Of a DNA stretch of 64,000 bases, positions 1 through 11,449 are shown piece by piece. A program made the translations under genes and the position numbers. The stretch comes from Acridotheres tristis. Lineage: Eukaryota; Chordata; Aves; Passeriformes; Sturnidae. The stretch's first letter is position 1; each line of letters starts with the position of its first letter. A model generated the notes under the pieces. It did not search any database, was not told the DNA's origin, and saw only the letters and a program-made list of their open reading frames with translations. The stretch lies in contig CM072888.1 of the NCBI GenBank assembly GCA_037013685.1, positions 16,168,589 through 16,232,588 on the forward strand, in the 5' to 3' direction.

Positions 1-244
1 AAATGAAATCTTTTCTTTATCTAATAAACTACTACCGAAGTTAACAGCCCAATCAAGATTATTAACGCTAAAGTTAACAACTTTAATAATTTTCTTACTT
101 AGATTAATCGTATCTGAGATTTCTTTTTCCAAACCATTGTTATTATGACCAATTTTGTGTAGAACGAGTCACTATTCCAGATTTCATAACACCCATGTGC
201 CAAGTCCCAATTCTCTGTGCTCATACTGCATTATTTATACTGTT

Positions 245-325
245 GTAATAAGGACTGATCTAAAGCCCTTTGAAGTAAATGAAAAGACTCCCACTGACTT
301 CAAAGGACTTTCTATTAGGCCCAGA
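245..325. mobile_element. Degraded palindromic transposon-like remnant
   Basis: An imperfect inverted repeat. The left arm at about 255-281 (CTGATCTAAAGCCCTTTGAA and onward) is matched by the reverse complement of 293-319, which ends TTCTATTAGG, with a spacer of about 11 nt. The arms agree at most positions over about 27 nt. The words GATC-AAAGCCC-TTGAAGT and their mirror match my recollection of an old palindromic repeat common in bird, turtle and crocodile genomes, probably a nonautonomous DNA transposon. The family name is not certain. There is no coding capacity. Confidence 0.55.
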
Positions 326-2743
326 GTATTTTCCTTGCAGAGCTTTTGTACTTGATAATATCTGATATGGTAAAATTTGTGCTGCCTCTCTCCCCTTCAC
401 CCTCACCCTGGTGTTATTTTCTATGTTTATGGGTTACTTATTATCTGGACTTTTTTTGTTTGTTTGTGTTATACAAGGATAATTTTTAATGAAGAATAAC
501 ATTTTAAAAGCAAAAGATTGAAAAGTCACACTGAAGAGTGTAAAATTCAAATATTTTGGAAATAAAAAATTCATTTTGTGAAGACTGAAATATTTTAAAT
601 ATTCAGTAAAATATTTACTCGGTATTTTAGTATTTCTTTTTCCTGCAGGTTTCACTTGGATTTGTGAATATCCAAGTGAAATTATCTTCCTCAAACCATA
701 TTTCTATTAATGAGTTTTCAATGGGTGTCAAATATAATATTTAGCCATTAAAATCCAATTGCTGATAATTTCAGAGGAAAACGAACTTTTGCAATTCTTA
801 GAAATTGTTGCCCCTATTAATCTTATTGCCTATGATAAAGATTTTGAAATAGGTTTCCTTGGACCTGCTCAAACTCCTGTGTATCATGACTGCATTTTAT
901 AAATTTTATATTTCACAGTGAGTCCACTTTTGTTTGAGACCTTTGGGATGTATAGCCCTCTGTCTCTTCCTTCCCTTCTTCTAAATTAAAGTACTGGATT
1001 CACAGTCTTCCACCTTATCTCTGTTTTTTGTGTAGTAAGATGTGGGTGCTAGCAAGAACATGTTACTTCCTCTTTTTATGCAGTTAGGCCCTCCAAAATA
1101 ATTTGGAGGAGGTTGTTTACCATTCAGTCTACATGGAATCTCCATTGCATTTTCATTACTTTTCATTCATTAGAGGATATAATTTTTCATTAGCATTTTT
1201 CAGGCCAGCAGCTTCTGGGGAATGTATTTTCTCTCTTACATACAAAATCCTGAGTAAATGCAGATCAGTTCTTTCAAGATCAGCAACAAATAACTATGTG
1301 ATGTGTAAGAACACTATGTGGTTTGTTTTCTTTTACTTCCACTAGATAAACACCTGAATGCCCTGATGTTTAGATCAGTGGGCTACAGTGTAAAGGGTGT
1401 GAACCAAAGTATACTGAAATCTATAGAAATCTTTAAACTGATCAAAATGGACTTTTGGTCTGAATTTACACATCCAACAAATTAATTTCACTTACTGTCA
1501 ATCTGATGTTACAGATTAATTTCTCTAATGGGGAAGCTGTGAGCTAACAATTTCAATTTGTATTTGTTAAAAGATTTATGTATCATTTAAAATGAAACCA
1601 TGAGTACAAGGCATTCGTAACAGAAGATGGAAGCCAAGCAAGAGATGTAAGTACTTCATAGACCCTCTTTGGAAAGTAGATGTCTCTGGTAGTGAGCAGT
1701 GTCATGCAGATCAAATGGCACAACGACCTCAGCTTACCTCCACCCCCGTGCTAAAGGCAACCTCAGATAAAAGGCAGCCTTCACAGTCCTTGCAAAATAA
1801 TGCTGAGCCCAGCAAACTCCTTAAATAGAGCAAAGCAGAGGAGTGGAAATATGGTTATACAAGAACTCAACAACTCCACATGCTGCAGTTCCATCCTGGA
1901 ATTAACTAGAGCCCTCCTTTCTCATGCCCTTAGAACCTCACAAGTGTGCTGCTTTTCAGCCAGCATGGTGCCTCCTTAACTTGAAAGGGAAATGACGAGT
2001 AAATACTGTTTCCAAACTGTTCCTGTAGCACCAGCTGAAGCTGGAAACCATCTCTGATGAACAGACCCACCCTTCTGGTCATCTGGCTGGGCTGACACCA
2101 ACTGATTCAATGCCTTCGGATCTGAAGATGACAAAAGTTTCAGTTCTTTCATGTATTGATGTTATTCTCTGTCCTATGGGTTGTCATCTGGAGGGGAATT
2201 AGTAACAAGCAGCCAACCTGGAATTACATTTGAGACTGTGGAGGCTGATATTTGTTCCTGCTGAGCACCAGGACAGTGCACACTGATTCATGGAAGAGAG
2301 AAATGTCACTATTCACAAAGAGTTTCCTCCAGCTGCATATGCCATTTATCACTTTCAATCAGTATTACTCACAAAGAAAGAGCAAGCTCGGGGCATGGCC
2401 ACCACGTTCACTCTTTTAACTCTTTTAAATTTCTAATTTACCAAACAGATGATATTTGTTCCTACTTTACAACGTCCTTGTGGTGAAACAGGCAGCTAAA
2501 AGCACTCATTTCATGTTACATATTTCAGGATCTTAAATGACTCTATTATAGTCACAACAAAGGGCCATAAAAGCAACTTGTGGGTAAAAAGAGTTGGAAA
2601 ATTCACCAGAATAGATATATCCATCTACCATACCTGCATGGCCACACAAATCTAATAAAAACAGAAATATATATCGGATGGGCAGAGAGAATTAAGATGC
2701 CTCTAACATCTACATTTGCAAAGAAGAGTACCCAAAACCATTT
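326..2743. other. Noncoding AT-rich stretch
   Basis: No gene is recognised here. The only structured item is the hairpin at 650-681, listed separately. A 51-nt minus-strand segment at 1738-1788 lies between an AG and a GTAAGC donor and is open in two frames, but its acceptor tract is ordinary and I do not call it an exon. The open frames present are short and mutually overlapping on both strands. Confidence 0.5.
650..681. repeat. Hairpin, 12-bp perfect stem, 8-nt loop
   Basis: TTTCACTTGGAT (650-661) is followed by the 8-nt loop TTGTGAAT and then the exact reverse complement ATCCAAGTGAAA (670-681). Two further G-T wobble pairs would extend the stem outward. It is much shorter than a microRNA precursor, and nothing nearby shows a promoter or terminator role. 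Confidence 0.8.
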
Positions 2744-3090
2744 GCAGAATCAAAGGATAACTGAGGTGGGAAGGGACCTCTGAAGTCAACTCAAGTAGTC
2801 AACCTCCCCTACACAAAGCAGAGTCAGCTAAAGAAGGTTGCCTAAGACTGCAACCATTACCTTTTTTAAGATCTCTGAGGATGGAGACTGCACTATCTCT
2901 CTACACAGCCTGTACCCGTGTTCAATCAGCCTTAGGATAACAGACTTTTTTCTTTACATAGAATTTTTTATATTTCAGTTTGTGCCCATTGCCTCTTGTC
3001 CTGTCACTGGATATCTCCAAGAAGTCTCTTGCTCCATATTCCTTAGCCCTCTCCATCAGTTATTTATACACTGGTCATCCTCTATCACAT
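2744..3090 (-). mobile_element. CR1 LINE 3' fragment, old
   Basis: Read on the plus strand, the block starts AGAATCAAAGGATAACTGAG, then GGGAAGGGACCTCTGAAGTC. This is the reverse complement of the CR1 3' terminus (an AGAATC octamer followed by GGTTGGAAGGGACC). Further in are the CR1 3'-region words TTGTGCCCATTGCC and TTGTCCTGTCACTGG. It is much diverged and truncated. An open frame of 180 codons crosses it (2838-3380), but this is antisense repeat sequence and not a gene. The left edge is clear; the right edge fades between about 3090 and 3300. Confidence 0.8.
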
Positions 3091-4576
3091 CCTGTCCCTT
3101 ATTTGAACAGCAAAGCCCAAAACTAGAAAAGCATTTAAACTGGGACCTTGCTACTGCCAAGAATAGAAGACTTACTGAGAATACTTTCCATATGAAAACC
3201 CTTTGTGGAAGCACCAGATGTGTCCTGCTAATAGAACAAAGATGGAGAGCCTTCAAAAAGGATGAGCAATCACCTGTTGCTCTTGCTCATGAAGGAGCTA
3301 TGATATCAGCATGCACCCGTACTTTCACACCTCTACATGATGAGGAGGGTGTCAGTTTCCTGAAAATGCATGGAATTTGAGTAGAAGTTGCTTCTAAAGA
3401 ACCATGAATCACTTCTTTTTAAGATGAGCCATCTCTCATCCCCCAGAATGTTATGAGAAGCATCTCAGTCAGTGAAGAAATACAAATTAGCCATCACAGA
3501 CATCTTCATCCTTCCTGGAGGAAGAAATATGTTCGTTATAAGCCCAGTTCACCAATTGCTAGGTAGGCTAGGCAGATCCACAGCAGAGTGCCCAGCAGCA
3601 CAAAATATGTCATACATACTATAAGACTCCAAGTATGTGCAAAAAAATCATTGTGGGTATCAATGGTTAAAACGGATCAGATTTGGAGTGGGCACTGCCT
3701 TGTTTGATTGGTGGTTTTCTAAGATTTTGATGATGAAACTTCAAGTCCTTCTGCAATGACACATGACACATAAGAACAACCTTGTCTGTGTGTGGGTACA
3801 TACATGGAGAATATATAAATACCTTTTATCTTTTCTTTTTTTTTTTTTTAATTCTTAGATCCATCTAACTCAAGGGTGTTTTCTAACCCAGTTTTGGATA
3901 AATGGAGGAACAATAGCTATAACACAAGTGATCCTTTCAGTAGGCATGAAAGTGACTCCAAGAAGAATTTTCTGTGTCCCATTGAAAATAACTTCACCTT
4001 TCTGATCTTGACCCACAAATTTGCCTCTTCAGGTCCTTTTTAATTTGCCTCTTCAGGCCATCATGATTGTGTCTTTTTATCATCATGCAATGCAGTTTTT
4101 ACAGTACAACCTTGCAAGACATAGAGAAAGTGAATCTCCCAGGAATAGGATAAAGAAGGGATGCTCTGATTTGCATGTAATGAGCACAAAGTTTGACACT
4201 TGCAGAGAGTGTCAATATGAAATACTGCTTGTACAAGTAAAATAGTTTTTCTCTTTCACCCTGACTGCAAAGAGGAAAGGTTGGTCCCATTGTCTCCCAT
4301 CAGAGGAGAACATCATTTTGAGACCACTTGGGATCCTGGGTGCAAGGGCTCTAAGGGAATAGGATTATATAGTTGCCAGAACACTCTCCCTCATATTTGA
4401 AAAGTCACAGTAGTCAGGCAAAGTCGCTGGTGAATGGAAAAGCAAAAACTTCCCACTCATTTTTTTTTTTTTTAAGTGAAAAATAACTACCAGCCTTTCA
4501 GCCTCCCCTTTGGGCTTAGTAAGACCATGGAATAGATCCTCCTGAAACATGAGCTGAAACATGGAAGACAGGAAGG
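3091..4576. other. Noncoding stretch with T-runs
   Basis: Unique AT-rich DNA. It holds two T-runs of 14 (3836-3849 and 4460-4473) and the 24-bp-period direct repeat at 4018-4057. Faint CR1-like words may continue to about 3300. I see no exon or RNA gene. Confidence 0.5.
4018..4057. repeat. Direct repeat of AATTTGCCTCTTCAGG, period 24
   Basis: Two exact 16-nt copies lie at 4018-4033 and 4042-4057, so the period is 24 bases. This looks like a local tandem duplication. Each copy ends in a pyrimidine-rich TTCAGG that resembles a splice acceptor, but no matching donor or open exon follows. Confidence 0.75.
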
Positions 4577-5178
4577 TGATTAGAAAAAGGCAACAGGGCC
4601 TCACAAAGAGCAAATGGTGCCTGACAATGTAATGACAGCATCAGTGGGCAGGGGAGGAGCCATGAATGCCATCTACTTGGACTTCTGTAAGGCCTTTGAC
4701 ATGGCAATCCACAACAACCTTACCTCTGCATTGGAGAGATATGGTTTGATGGTTGGACTGTTAGATGGATAAGGACCTATCTGGAAGGCTGCATCCAAAG
4801 AGTTACAGTCACCTGCTGAATGTACTGGTGAAAACCAGATATAGGCAGAGCTCCTCAGGGGTCCTCACTGGGACCAGTGCTATTTGATGTGTCCATCTCC
4901 AACACAGATAATGAGACTGAGGACATGCTTGGCAAGTTTGCAGGTGACAAGCTGTGTGGTGGAGTTGATTCAGTGCAGAGAAGGGGCATTCAGAGGGACT
5001 CTAGAAGGCTTGAGTTGGGCCCATGTGAATCTCATGAAGTTCAACAAGGCCAAGTGCAAGGCCAGGTTGGATGGAGCTATGAGCAAGCTGGGAATGTGTT
5101 CCTGGCCATTGCAGGGGATATGGAAATAGATGATATTTCAGTGTCCCTTCCATTCCAACACATTTTATGATTCTATAT
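4577..5178 (+). mobile_element. CR1 LINE, RT fragment fused to 3' tail
   Basis: A non-LTR retrotransposon remnant in the forward direction. 4600-5060 carries CR1 reverse-transcriptase text with frameshifts: words equivalent to YLDFCKAFD (TACTTGGACTTCTGTAAGGC at about 4674), then PQGS/GPVLFD near 4855-4885, a KFAGDKLCGGV segment near 4936 and LMKFNKAKCK near 5035. The catalytic FADD-type motif reads FAGD in the plus frame, so the second half is damaged. At about 5062 the text jumps from the RT domain straight to the 3' untranslated tail (GGTTGGATGGAGCTATGAGC) and ends in TTTTATGATTCTAT. The intervening part is missing. The element is dead. Confidence 0.9.
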
Positions 5179-5179
5179 A

Positions 5180-6780
5180 CACAAGTTTGATCTGGCCCAT
5201 GTTTTGATTTATTTCTTTTGGGAAAACTCCTACCTTCTGTTTACCCTCATGTATTCTAAAGAACAGGATTTTTAATGAGGAGAGTAAAATTGACATATTT
5301 GTGTTTGCAGTAACCAATCCTCCTCCACAGTTGAGATGGGGACAGTATTTAAATGACTTTTCTGCATCAATAATTTGGATTTCTGTAGCAGAAAATTAAT
5401 TTGTCTCTTTTCTGTTGAAAATAACTCAATGCATATTCCTGTATCCCAGCTGGACCAGCAGCAGAGGAGAAAGAAGCAACAGCACACCTAGATGAAGAAA
5501 TAGGATACAGAGCTCTTCCAAAAGACAATTATATTTTCATCAGATCCTGATGTGTATTTCCCTGTTGTGTTAAACACAACACAAGCAAAACTTGGAAGAC
5601 AAAGAAACAGAAATTATAATGAGCAAAAATAATCATTATATTGTTGCAATACAGGACAGTGCAGTGCAAGTAAGCAACAGAAGTAGTGCAGCTTTTCATC
5701 TGACCCCTGCAAGAATTTCTCCTTTCCTCTCGCTTTTCATATTCCTATGTAAATATCTGCTGCTGATCAGCAGCACCCAGGATGAAGAGGAGAATACTGG
5801 CCTAGATAGGCCTCCTACTGTGAGCCAATCTCATACTTAGCAAGATCATGTTCATCCTCAGGTGCAGAGTCATGGCCATATGAATGCTCTCAGAGCCATT
5901 GCAAACAAGTTCATTTCTCTTTGAATCATGAACTACCATAATAGAAATATTCACAAAAATCTTCCTGCTTCCTTCCTCGTACCAGTCCTACAGTCCAACT
6001 TCTGTTTCCAAAAATAAAAGAAAAAAGAAATCATACCTATACTGGCAAAATTTGCACCCAAATCTTTTACCTGAGCATTGAATTGCATTTTCAAAGCAGA
6101 ACCTGTACTCGCAGATGTCTATCTTGTGATTACAGTCAGAACATAAACTTAAAGCCACACTGCTTGGCATTTCTTATTCAAAGCCTGGGTACAAAGCTAC
6201 AGGTGCTGATGCCAGTGGCACATAATTTGCTCCTGCAGTGATATTGCCTGATTAGCCATCTGCTACTGCATCAAGAGTTTTGTTACCTTCAGTTTAACCA
6301 TGTCATGTTTTCAGCTGATCTGCATTTTGGTTTATGAAGGAACATTGCAGCAAAAGCACTAGTGGTTTATAAAGCTGGTAAAAACAGTGATAATTGTACC
6401 AGGAAACAAAAAATGCAAGTGAAAACATTTCCCTGTTGTCTGCTCTCTGAAAATGACAATACATTTAAAGGTGAACACTTCCTATTATCTCTACCTATAT
6501 AGACATTACTTGGAAAGGGGTACTTGAGGTTTCTGTAAAAATTAAACAAGTTCAGGCACTGAGGAAGGAATTAATTTGCTTCTGATAATATTCAAAAACG
6601 AGGGCAGAATTCAGGCTAGCACACAACTAGAGACCTCATGACAGGGAGATATAGCAGCACAGCCACAAGGAACCTAAAGAAATCAAGAAAAACTGTCCTG
6701 TCAAAAGGAACAGGAATATGAATGTCCACATCAGAGTGAAGGCAACCATTTTCTTTGGTAGTTTCAGCCATCCCTACAGC
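5180..6780. other. Noncoding stretch
   Basis: Unique AT-rich sequence, with no repeat family or exon that I recognise. Small open frames on both strands (for example 5592-5840) have no splice or codon support. Confidence 0.5.
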
Positions 6781-6784
6781 CCTT

Positions 6785-6960
6785 GCTTGCCTGTAAATTT
6801 ATTTATATTGTTGAACATATTTGTTTCAAACCATCTGCTTAAGAGCAGGGGCTAACGGAAAATAAGAATGGCCTTGGAACAATTAATGGAAGGCTAGTGC
6901 CATTAAATGAGAAAAGATTGAGGAGCCAGATGGCTGGTGTCGACGCTGACTTACAGCTAC
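6785..6960. other. Possible conserved noncoding element
   Basis: A unique, non-repetitive segment with a balanced mix of AT-rich and GC-containing blocks. It contains a 7-bp inverted pair around homeodomain-type cores (TTAATGG at 6883-6889 and CCATTAA at 6900-6906, 10-nt spacer). Enhancer-like conserved elements in vertebrates often look like this. Conservation itself cannot be seen from one sequence. Confidence 0.2.
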
Positions 6961-9149
6961 AGAAACTTGCCTGACTTTCCCTGCAGAGAGAAGTGATTAG
7001 CTCTGGTGAAACTAGATTGTCAAATGTTCTCTCATAGCCTGTGTGTGTCAGAGGGGAGAGAGAAGACCTGTGTAGCTCGCCCTAGATTTAAGGCCTGTTG
7101 TGTACTTTCAGAGCTCAGCAGAAAGTCACAGACTGATCTTCACGAGGTGGATGAGCAGCACACTGAGCAGATCATACAGTGCTCAGAAGAAAGCAAAGCA
7201 TCATCACAATTTGCTCATATTTACCCCATGTTCTTCTTAAGATACAGGTCATTGTAGAGTGGGGTACAGAAATTGGCTGCTCTCAATATTTACTAGCTGG
7301 AAATTCAGACTTTTTATTGGAACAGATCCTTATGTGGACACCAGTCAAAACCATTTTGAGAAGTTGAGTCGTATTTCCTTGCAGAGAGAAAATCCCTTGA
7401 TGTTTTCAGTCCTTTTGTAGAGAAAATACAGAATAAAACCAAATCCCATCACACAAAATTATACACCTTTTTCTGCAAGTTAGAACATCCTTTCACTTTT
7501 CCTTTTATTTTTTATCAGATTCCCAAATGTCCTTCCTCAGGTCAAAACCAAGAAAATAGATCCATAGCAGAGATAGCTCAGACAACAGAATTTGTCTCCC
7601 AGCATGGGTATTGAGGTACCAGAAATCCAAACTGTTGCTGCTATACACTCAAGGAGATCCTGTTTGCCCATATGTTTCAATATGAACATTTATTCTTCCA
7701 CTCATAAGATTCTGCCAGAATCTTAAATACTATTTATCATTCTGCAGGGTCCATGACTGAAAGGCAGAATATAGCCTACAGATCCAATAAATCTTCTGAG
7801 AAAGAATTTTAACTGCATAAGAAATTTAATATAAATACAGAAGGATACATTTTTTCATATATGTAATGAAATTAAGAATTCACTAAAAGAAATTCTGTTA
7901 CCTGGCAAGTACAATCTAAGCTATTAATGTGTCACAGAATGTGTTAAGATACAAATTAGGATTCCTGTGAAAGGAGCTTGACTTTTACATATTTGTGTTC
8001 ATGGATTTTAAAGTGATACCAGAATCAGCTTGTTAGACTATGACAGAGTTTCCATCTGGATTTCAAACACATCCATTTCTAGAATGAAAAATATGTTCTT
8101 GAGAAAGAAATATAAGGGACAAAATAAAAAGAAATAAGATATTTTTTTATTTCCTGCAGAGAAGAAAGACCAGGAAACGACATGGAAAAGAATCTACTTT
8201 AAACGACTAGGATATTTAAAGTATGTCTTCATGGGGAAGGGAATCCAGTTTTCTCCCATGTTTGACCATCTCTTTGAAATGTCAGCAGGTTAAACAGACA
8301 GAAAAATAGAGAAAATAGGAATCTACCAGATGGTGCTCCAAGTAAAAGTTGGTCTAGTTAAAATTTGATTAAATTATTCATGTACTTTCGTCATGAACAA
8401 AGGGCCACTAGAAGTGGAATTAGAAGTGCATGCTTTGTGTTCCATGAACAAAACGATTTTCATTTGGCACATGACTTTTAGTCACCTGATTTTGCTCCCT
8501 AGCAGTGATCAGCAGCTACCCTTGTGGGAAGCTGAGCTTATGCACTTGGAGTAGCTGAAGCTTTTGGTCTCCATAGTGGTATTCATGCCATAGTAGGGAT
8601 CATGAGCAACAGCAGCAAGAGATATGATGCAGAGTTTAGTTCTTCCAAAGAACATCTTGAAGGTCTGTGGGGGATGTAAGGGAGACTCATCATGCAAAAG
8701 CATGTCCTGTTACCTTCAGTTATGTGTATGCCTTCATCAATAGCAATATTAGAAACCACCCACTGCAGCTCCTGAAGAAAAATGCCATGGAAGTATTCCA
8801 CCAAAATGCTCTATTTTTCCTGTAAAACTTGAACTCTCTGAGTTATATTAATGATTCCATTAATATGATTCCAAACAATCTCTGTTGCAAACTTACCAGT
8901 TTGAGTCCCCTCAATTTGACTGGGCCAAACCCAAGAGTCTCAGCAGAAGTAAGGCTTTATAATTACTGGTTGCTAAGGGAGCAAAATTAATATGTCTTCT
9001 GCTATGCCTGCAAGACAAGGGAACATGGGATGAAGGCAAAGGCAGCTTGATGTAACCTGTACAGGTGAGGAATTGAATCTGCTCTAGCTCAGATCTGCTG
9101 TAGCTTTGTCTCTTAAACAGTTGAGGACATTGTGGCTAATTTGAAAAGA
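6961..9149. other. Noncoding stretch
   Basis: Unique sequence. A minus-strand open frame at 8583-8804 and a minus-strand segment at 8897-8938 flanked by splice-like AG and GTAAGT were examined. The peptides matched no family I know. No RNA gene or repeat family was recognised. Confidence 0.45.
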
Positions 9150-9575
9150 ATCACAGCATCATAGAATCATTTAGGTTGGAAAAGACCTTCAAGATCACAG
9201 AGTCCAACCTACCACTGCCAAGTTCACCACTAAACCATGTCCGTAAGTGGCACACTTACACATCTTCAGGGGTGGTGACTCAACCACTTTTCTGGACAGT
9301 CCATTCTAATGCTTCCTAACTTTTTTGTGGAGAAATTTTCCTTAATATCCAATTTAAGCCACCCCTGGTACAATTTGAGGCCTTGTCCTCTTGTCCTGTT
9401 GCTTGTTACCTGGAGAAGAGACCAGTCCTGACCTTGCTACAACATCCTTTCAGGTAGACATAGAGAGTGATAAGGTCTCCTCTGAGCCTTCTTTCTTCCA
9501 GGCTAAACAATCCCACATCCCTTTTCTGCTCCTCAAAAGATTGTTCACCAGATTTGTTGCCTGTCTCTGGGTGCT
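9150..9575 (-). mobile_element. CR1 LINE 3' fragment
   Basis: The plus strand begins with octamers CATCATAGAATCAT, then TTAGGTTGGAAAAGACC and CACAGAGTCCAACC, which is the reverse complement of the CR1 3' end. The 3'-region words TGGACAGTCCATTC, AATTTGAGGCCTTGTCCTC and CAGACCTTGCTAC-like text follow to about 9575, where a T-rich tract begins. It is untranslated-region sequence, 5'-truncated, moderately diverged and noncoding. Confidence 0.93.
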
Positions 9576-11352
9576 TTTTTTTTCTTCTTTCTTTTTCTTA
9601 AACAATTTGAAATTCTGAAGCTCAGCCAAAGAAGTTCATTACAAGGGTGGACATATAAGGAAGGTGCACATAGGAAGAAAGAAAACTGACTTTGGTGTTA
9701 GGTGTTGAAGATTTCAGGATGGACAGGATCAAACAACAGTATTTGATATGGCCAGTGCTATCTAAACCACTAGTATTTGAAAATTCCCTTTGACACAAGG
9801 AACTCAATGTGATGAAAGAGCTTTGTTCCAGGAAAGAAAAGAAAACCTATTAACTGTGTGTGCACACAGGTTTGTGCACATGCACACATATTTGGGGCAT
9901 GTTTGTCCCACACACTTCAGACATAGGTTATCTGGACAGCTAGCACTCACTGCCTATATTTAAATGCCTTTATTTATATGGGAGACTTTCAGTTATGGAC
10001 ATTACAGGAGCTATCAGGGAGAAGCATTACAAAAACATTTCTTGATTCCAATTCGTAGCATGCAGTCAAGTTTTGATTTTCAGCAGACTTGCTACACTGC
10101 ATTTTTGAGCTCAGAGAAAACTTTTAGAAGAGTGGTGCAACACTAATAGTGGATTTTTCTCTAAGCTCTCACTAGTTAATGCTCAAGGCTGAGTTACTCC
10201 TGAGAAGCTACTGTTAGCATAGAATTAAAATTACTGGAAGAAAATATTACCCTGTGTAGTTTTGGACCACAAAAAAGGAAAGGAAAACCTGTAAGGTTTT
10301 CTTCCTCAAATAGTAGTATATAGCCAAAGCAGAACAAAGCCCCTTCAGGAATTAAAACTTTTAAAAATCACAGCAAATATTTTACAAATCTCTTCAGAAT
10401 TGCTGAATTCTATACAACTGGGTGGAAGAGGTCTTTGCCATGGAGAGAATAAGCCCACAGTAAACTGCAAAGGTGGTTCAGTTGCAGGCTTCTTCTTTTA
10501 GGTTATCTTCAGCCTGCTTGTGAATGGAACATTAGCATTGAAAATGGAGAGAGAAGGAGTAGAAAGTTGAACAGGTACGAAAAACCACAGTGAAATTATT
10601 GGCTATAATTTCATTCTCAGACAGATTTTTGCATCAGTCATCAGATTTATCAATGCAGCTAAGTGAAGGTTAAAACCATTTCTACCATAGGTTTTCTGCT
10701 GCGGTCCCATATGTGAGTAATTAGTACCAATTTTACATCGTGATGTTCAAATTCAGTATGAAGAGAAAAAGTCTAGTTTGTCTGGCACGGATAAAGCACA
10801 GATATTTTTAAGTAGTATTAAATATACAAGCATCAATACATTGAAACAAAATTAATTTGAAACACATTTGAGCAGTAAGAACAGCAGTATCTTTCAGCAG
10901 TGTAATAGCCTTAAAGTTTTTTCTTCTAACACCTCACAGAGTCTTTTCTAGACTAAGTCAAGACAAGAGCAAAATTAAAGCCAACTGTACACTGACCTTT
11001 ATTCACCTCATCTCAGTGCAATACGATAAAAACTTACTTTGTTTAAATGACAAATGATCCATACTTTTTCCTTCTTTGTCAGCCCTTCACAGAACATTTT
11101 GGACATTTTCTCCTAGATTTGTTCTTGCAAAGGAAATAAAAGTTTCCACTCCCAAAGTGAATTCTCTTGGATCAGCAGAAAGTTTACCATGTGTTTTAGA
11201 CTACAAAGGTATCTATTATGGGGCCACTTCCCAAGTCTGAATTTCCTGGTAAGTATTCCTTAAGGTGCTCTGAGGAGACTTCCAGAAAGCATTTTTGAGC
11301 TGTCTAAATTGAATGACAGTGTGATCCTTCCTACTTTCTTTCCACTTTACAG
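9576..11352. other. Noncoding stretch
   Basis: It starts with a T-rich tract (9576-9602), probably at the truncation edge of the CR1 fragment. A degenerate GTGTGCACACA tract lies near 9855-9895. 11200-11248 sits between TTTTAG and GTAAGT, but no frame that joins it to the next candidate exon stays open. Otherwise nothing was recognised. Confidence 0.45.
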
Positions 11353-11449
11353 AGTCTACAATGTAAAATTGGCAAATACATGGAGGTGTGCAGCCACCAT
11401 TGAAGCATCTAGTACAGCAGAGAGAAGCAGACCTGGAGAATACAAAGTG
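11353..11449 (+). other. Candidate exon, 97 nt, unproven
   Basis: The segment is preceded by a pyrimidine-rich acceptor (TTCTTTCCACTTTACAG) and followed by GTGAGTCTG, a near-consensus donor. Only one of the three frames is open throughout: it takes one base first and then reads VYNVKLANTWRCAATIEASS and onward to GEYKV, ending on a codon boundary. The open frame continues past the donor to 11584. I do not recognise the peptide. A noncoding RNA exon or chance are both realistic alternatives. Confidence 0.2.

Noticed and set aside
1738..1788. 51-nt minus-strand segment with splice-like edges
   Set aside because: Ordinary acceptor and two open frames; expected by chance in 64 kb.
2838..3380. 180-codon open frame on the plus strand
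   Set aside because: Much of it is antisense CR1 3' sequence; no protein motif, and the start codon lies inside the repeat.
8583..8938. Possible retroviral-like coding remnant on the minus strand
   Set aside because: Peptide fragments gave no match to a retroviral domain I could name; no LTR pair or tRNA primer site seen.
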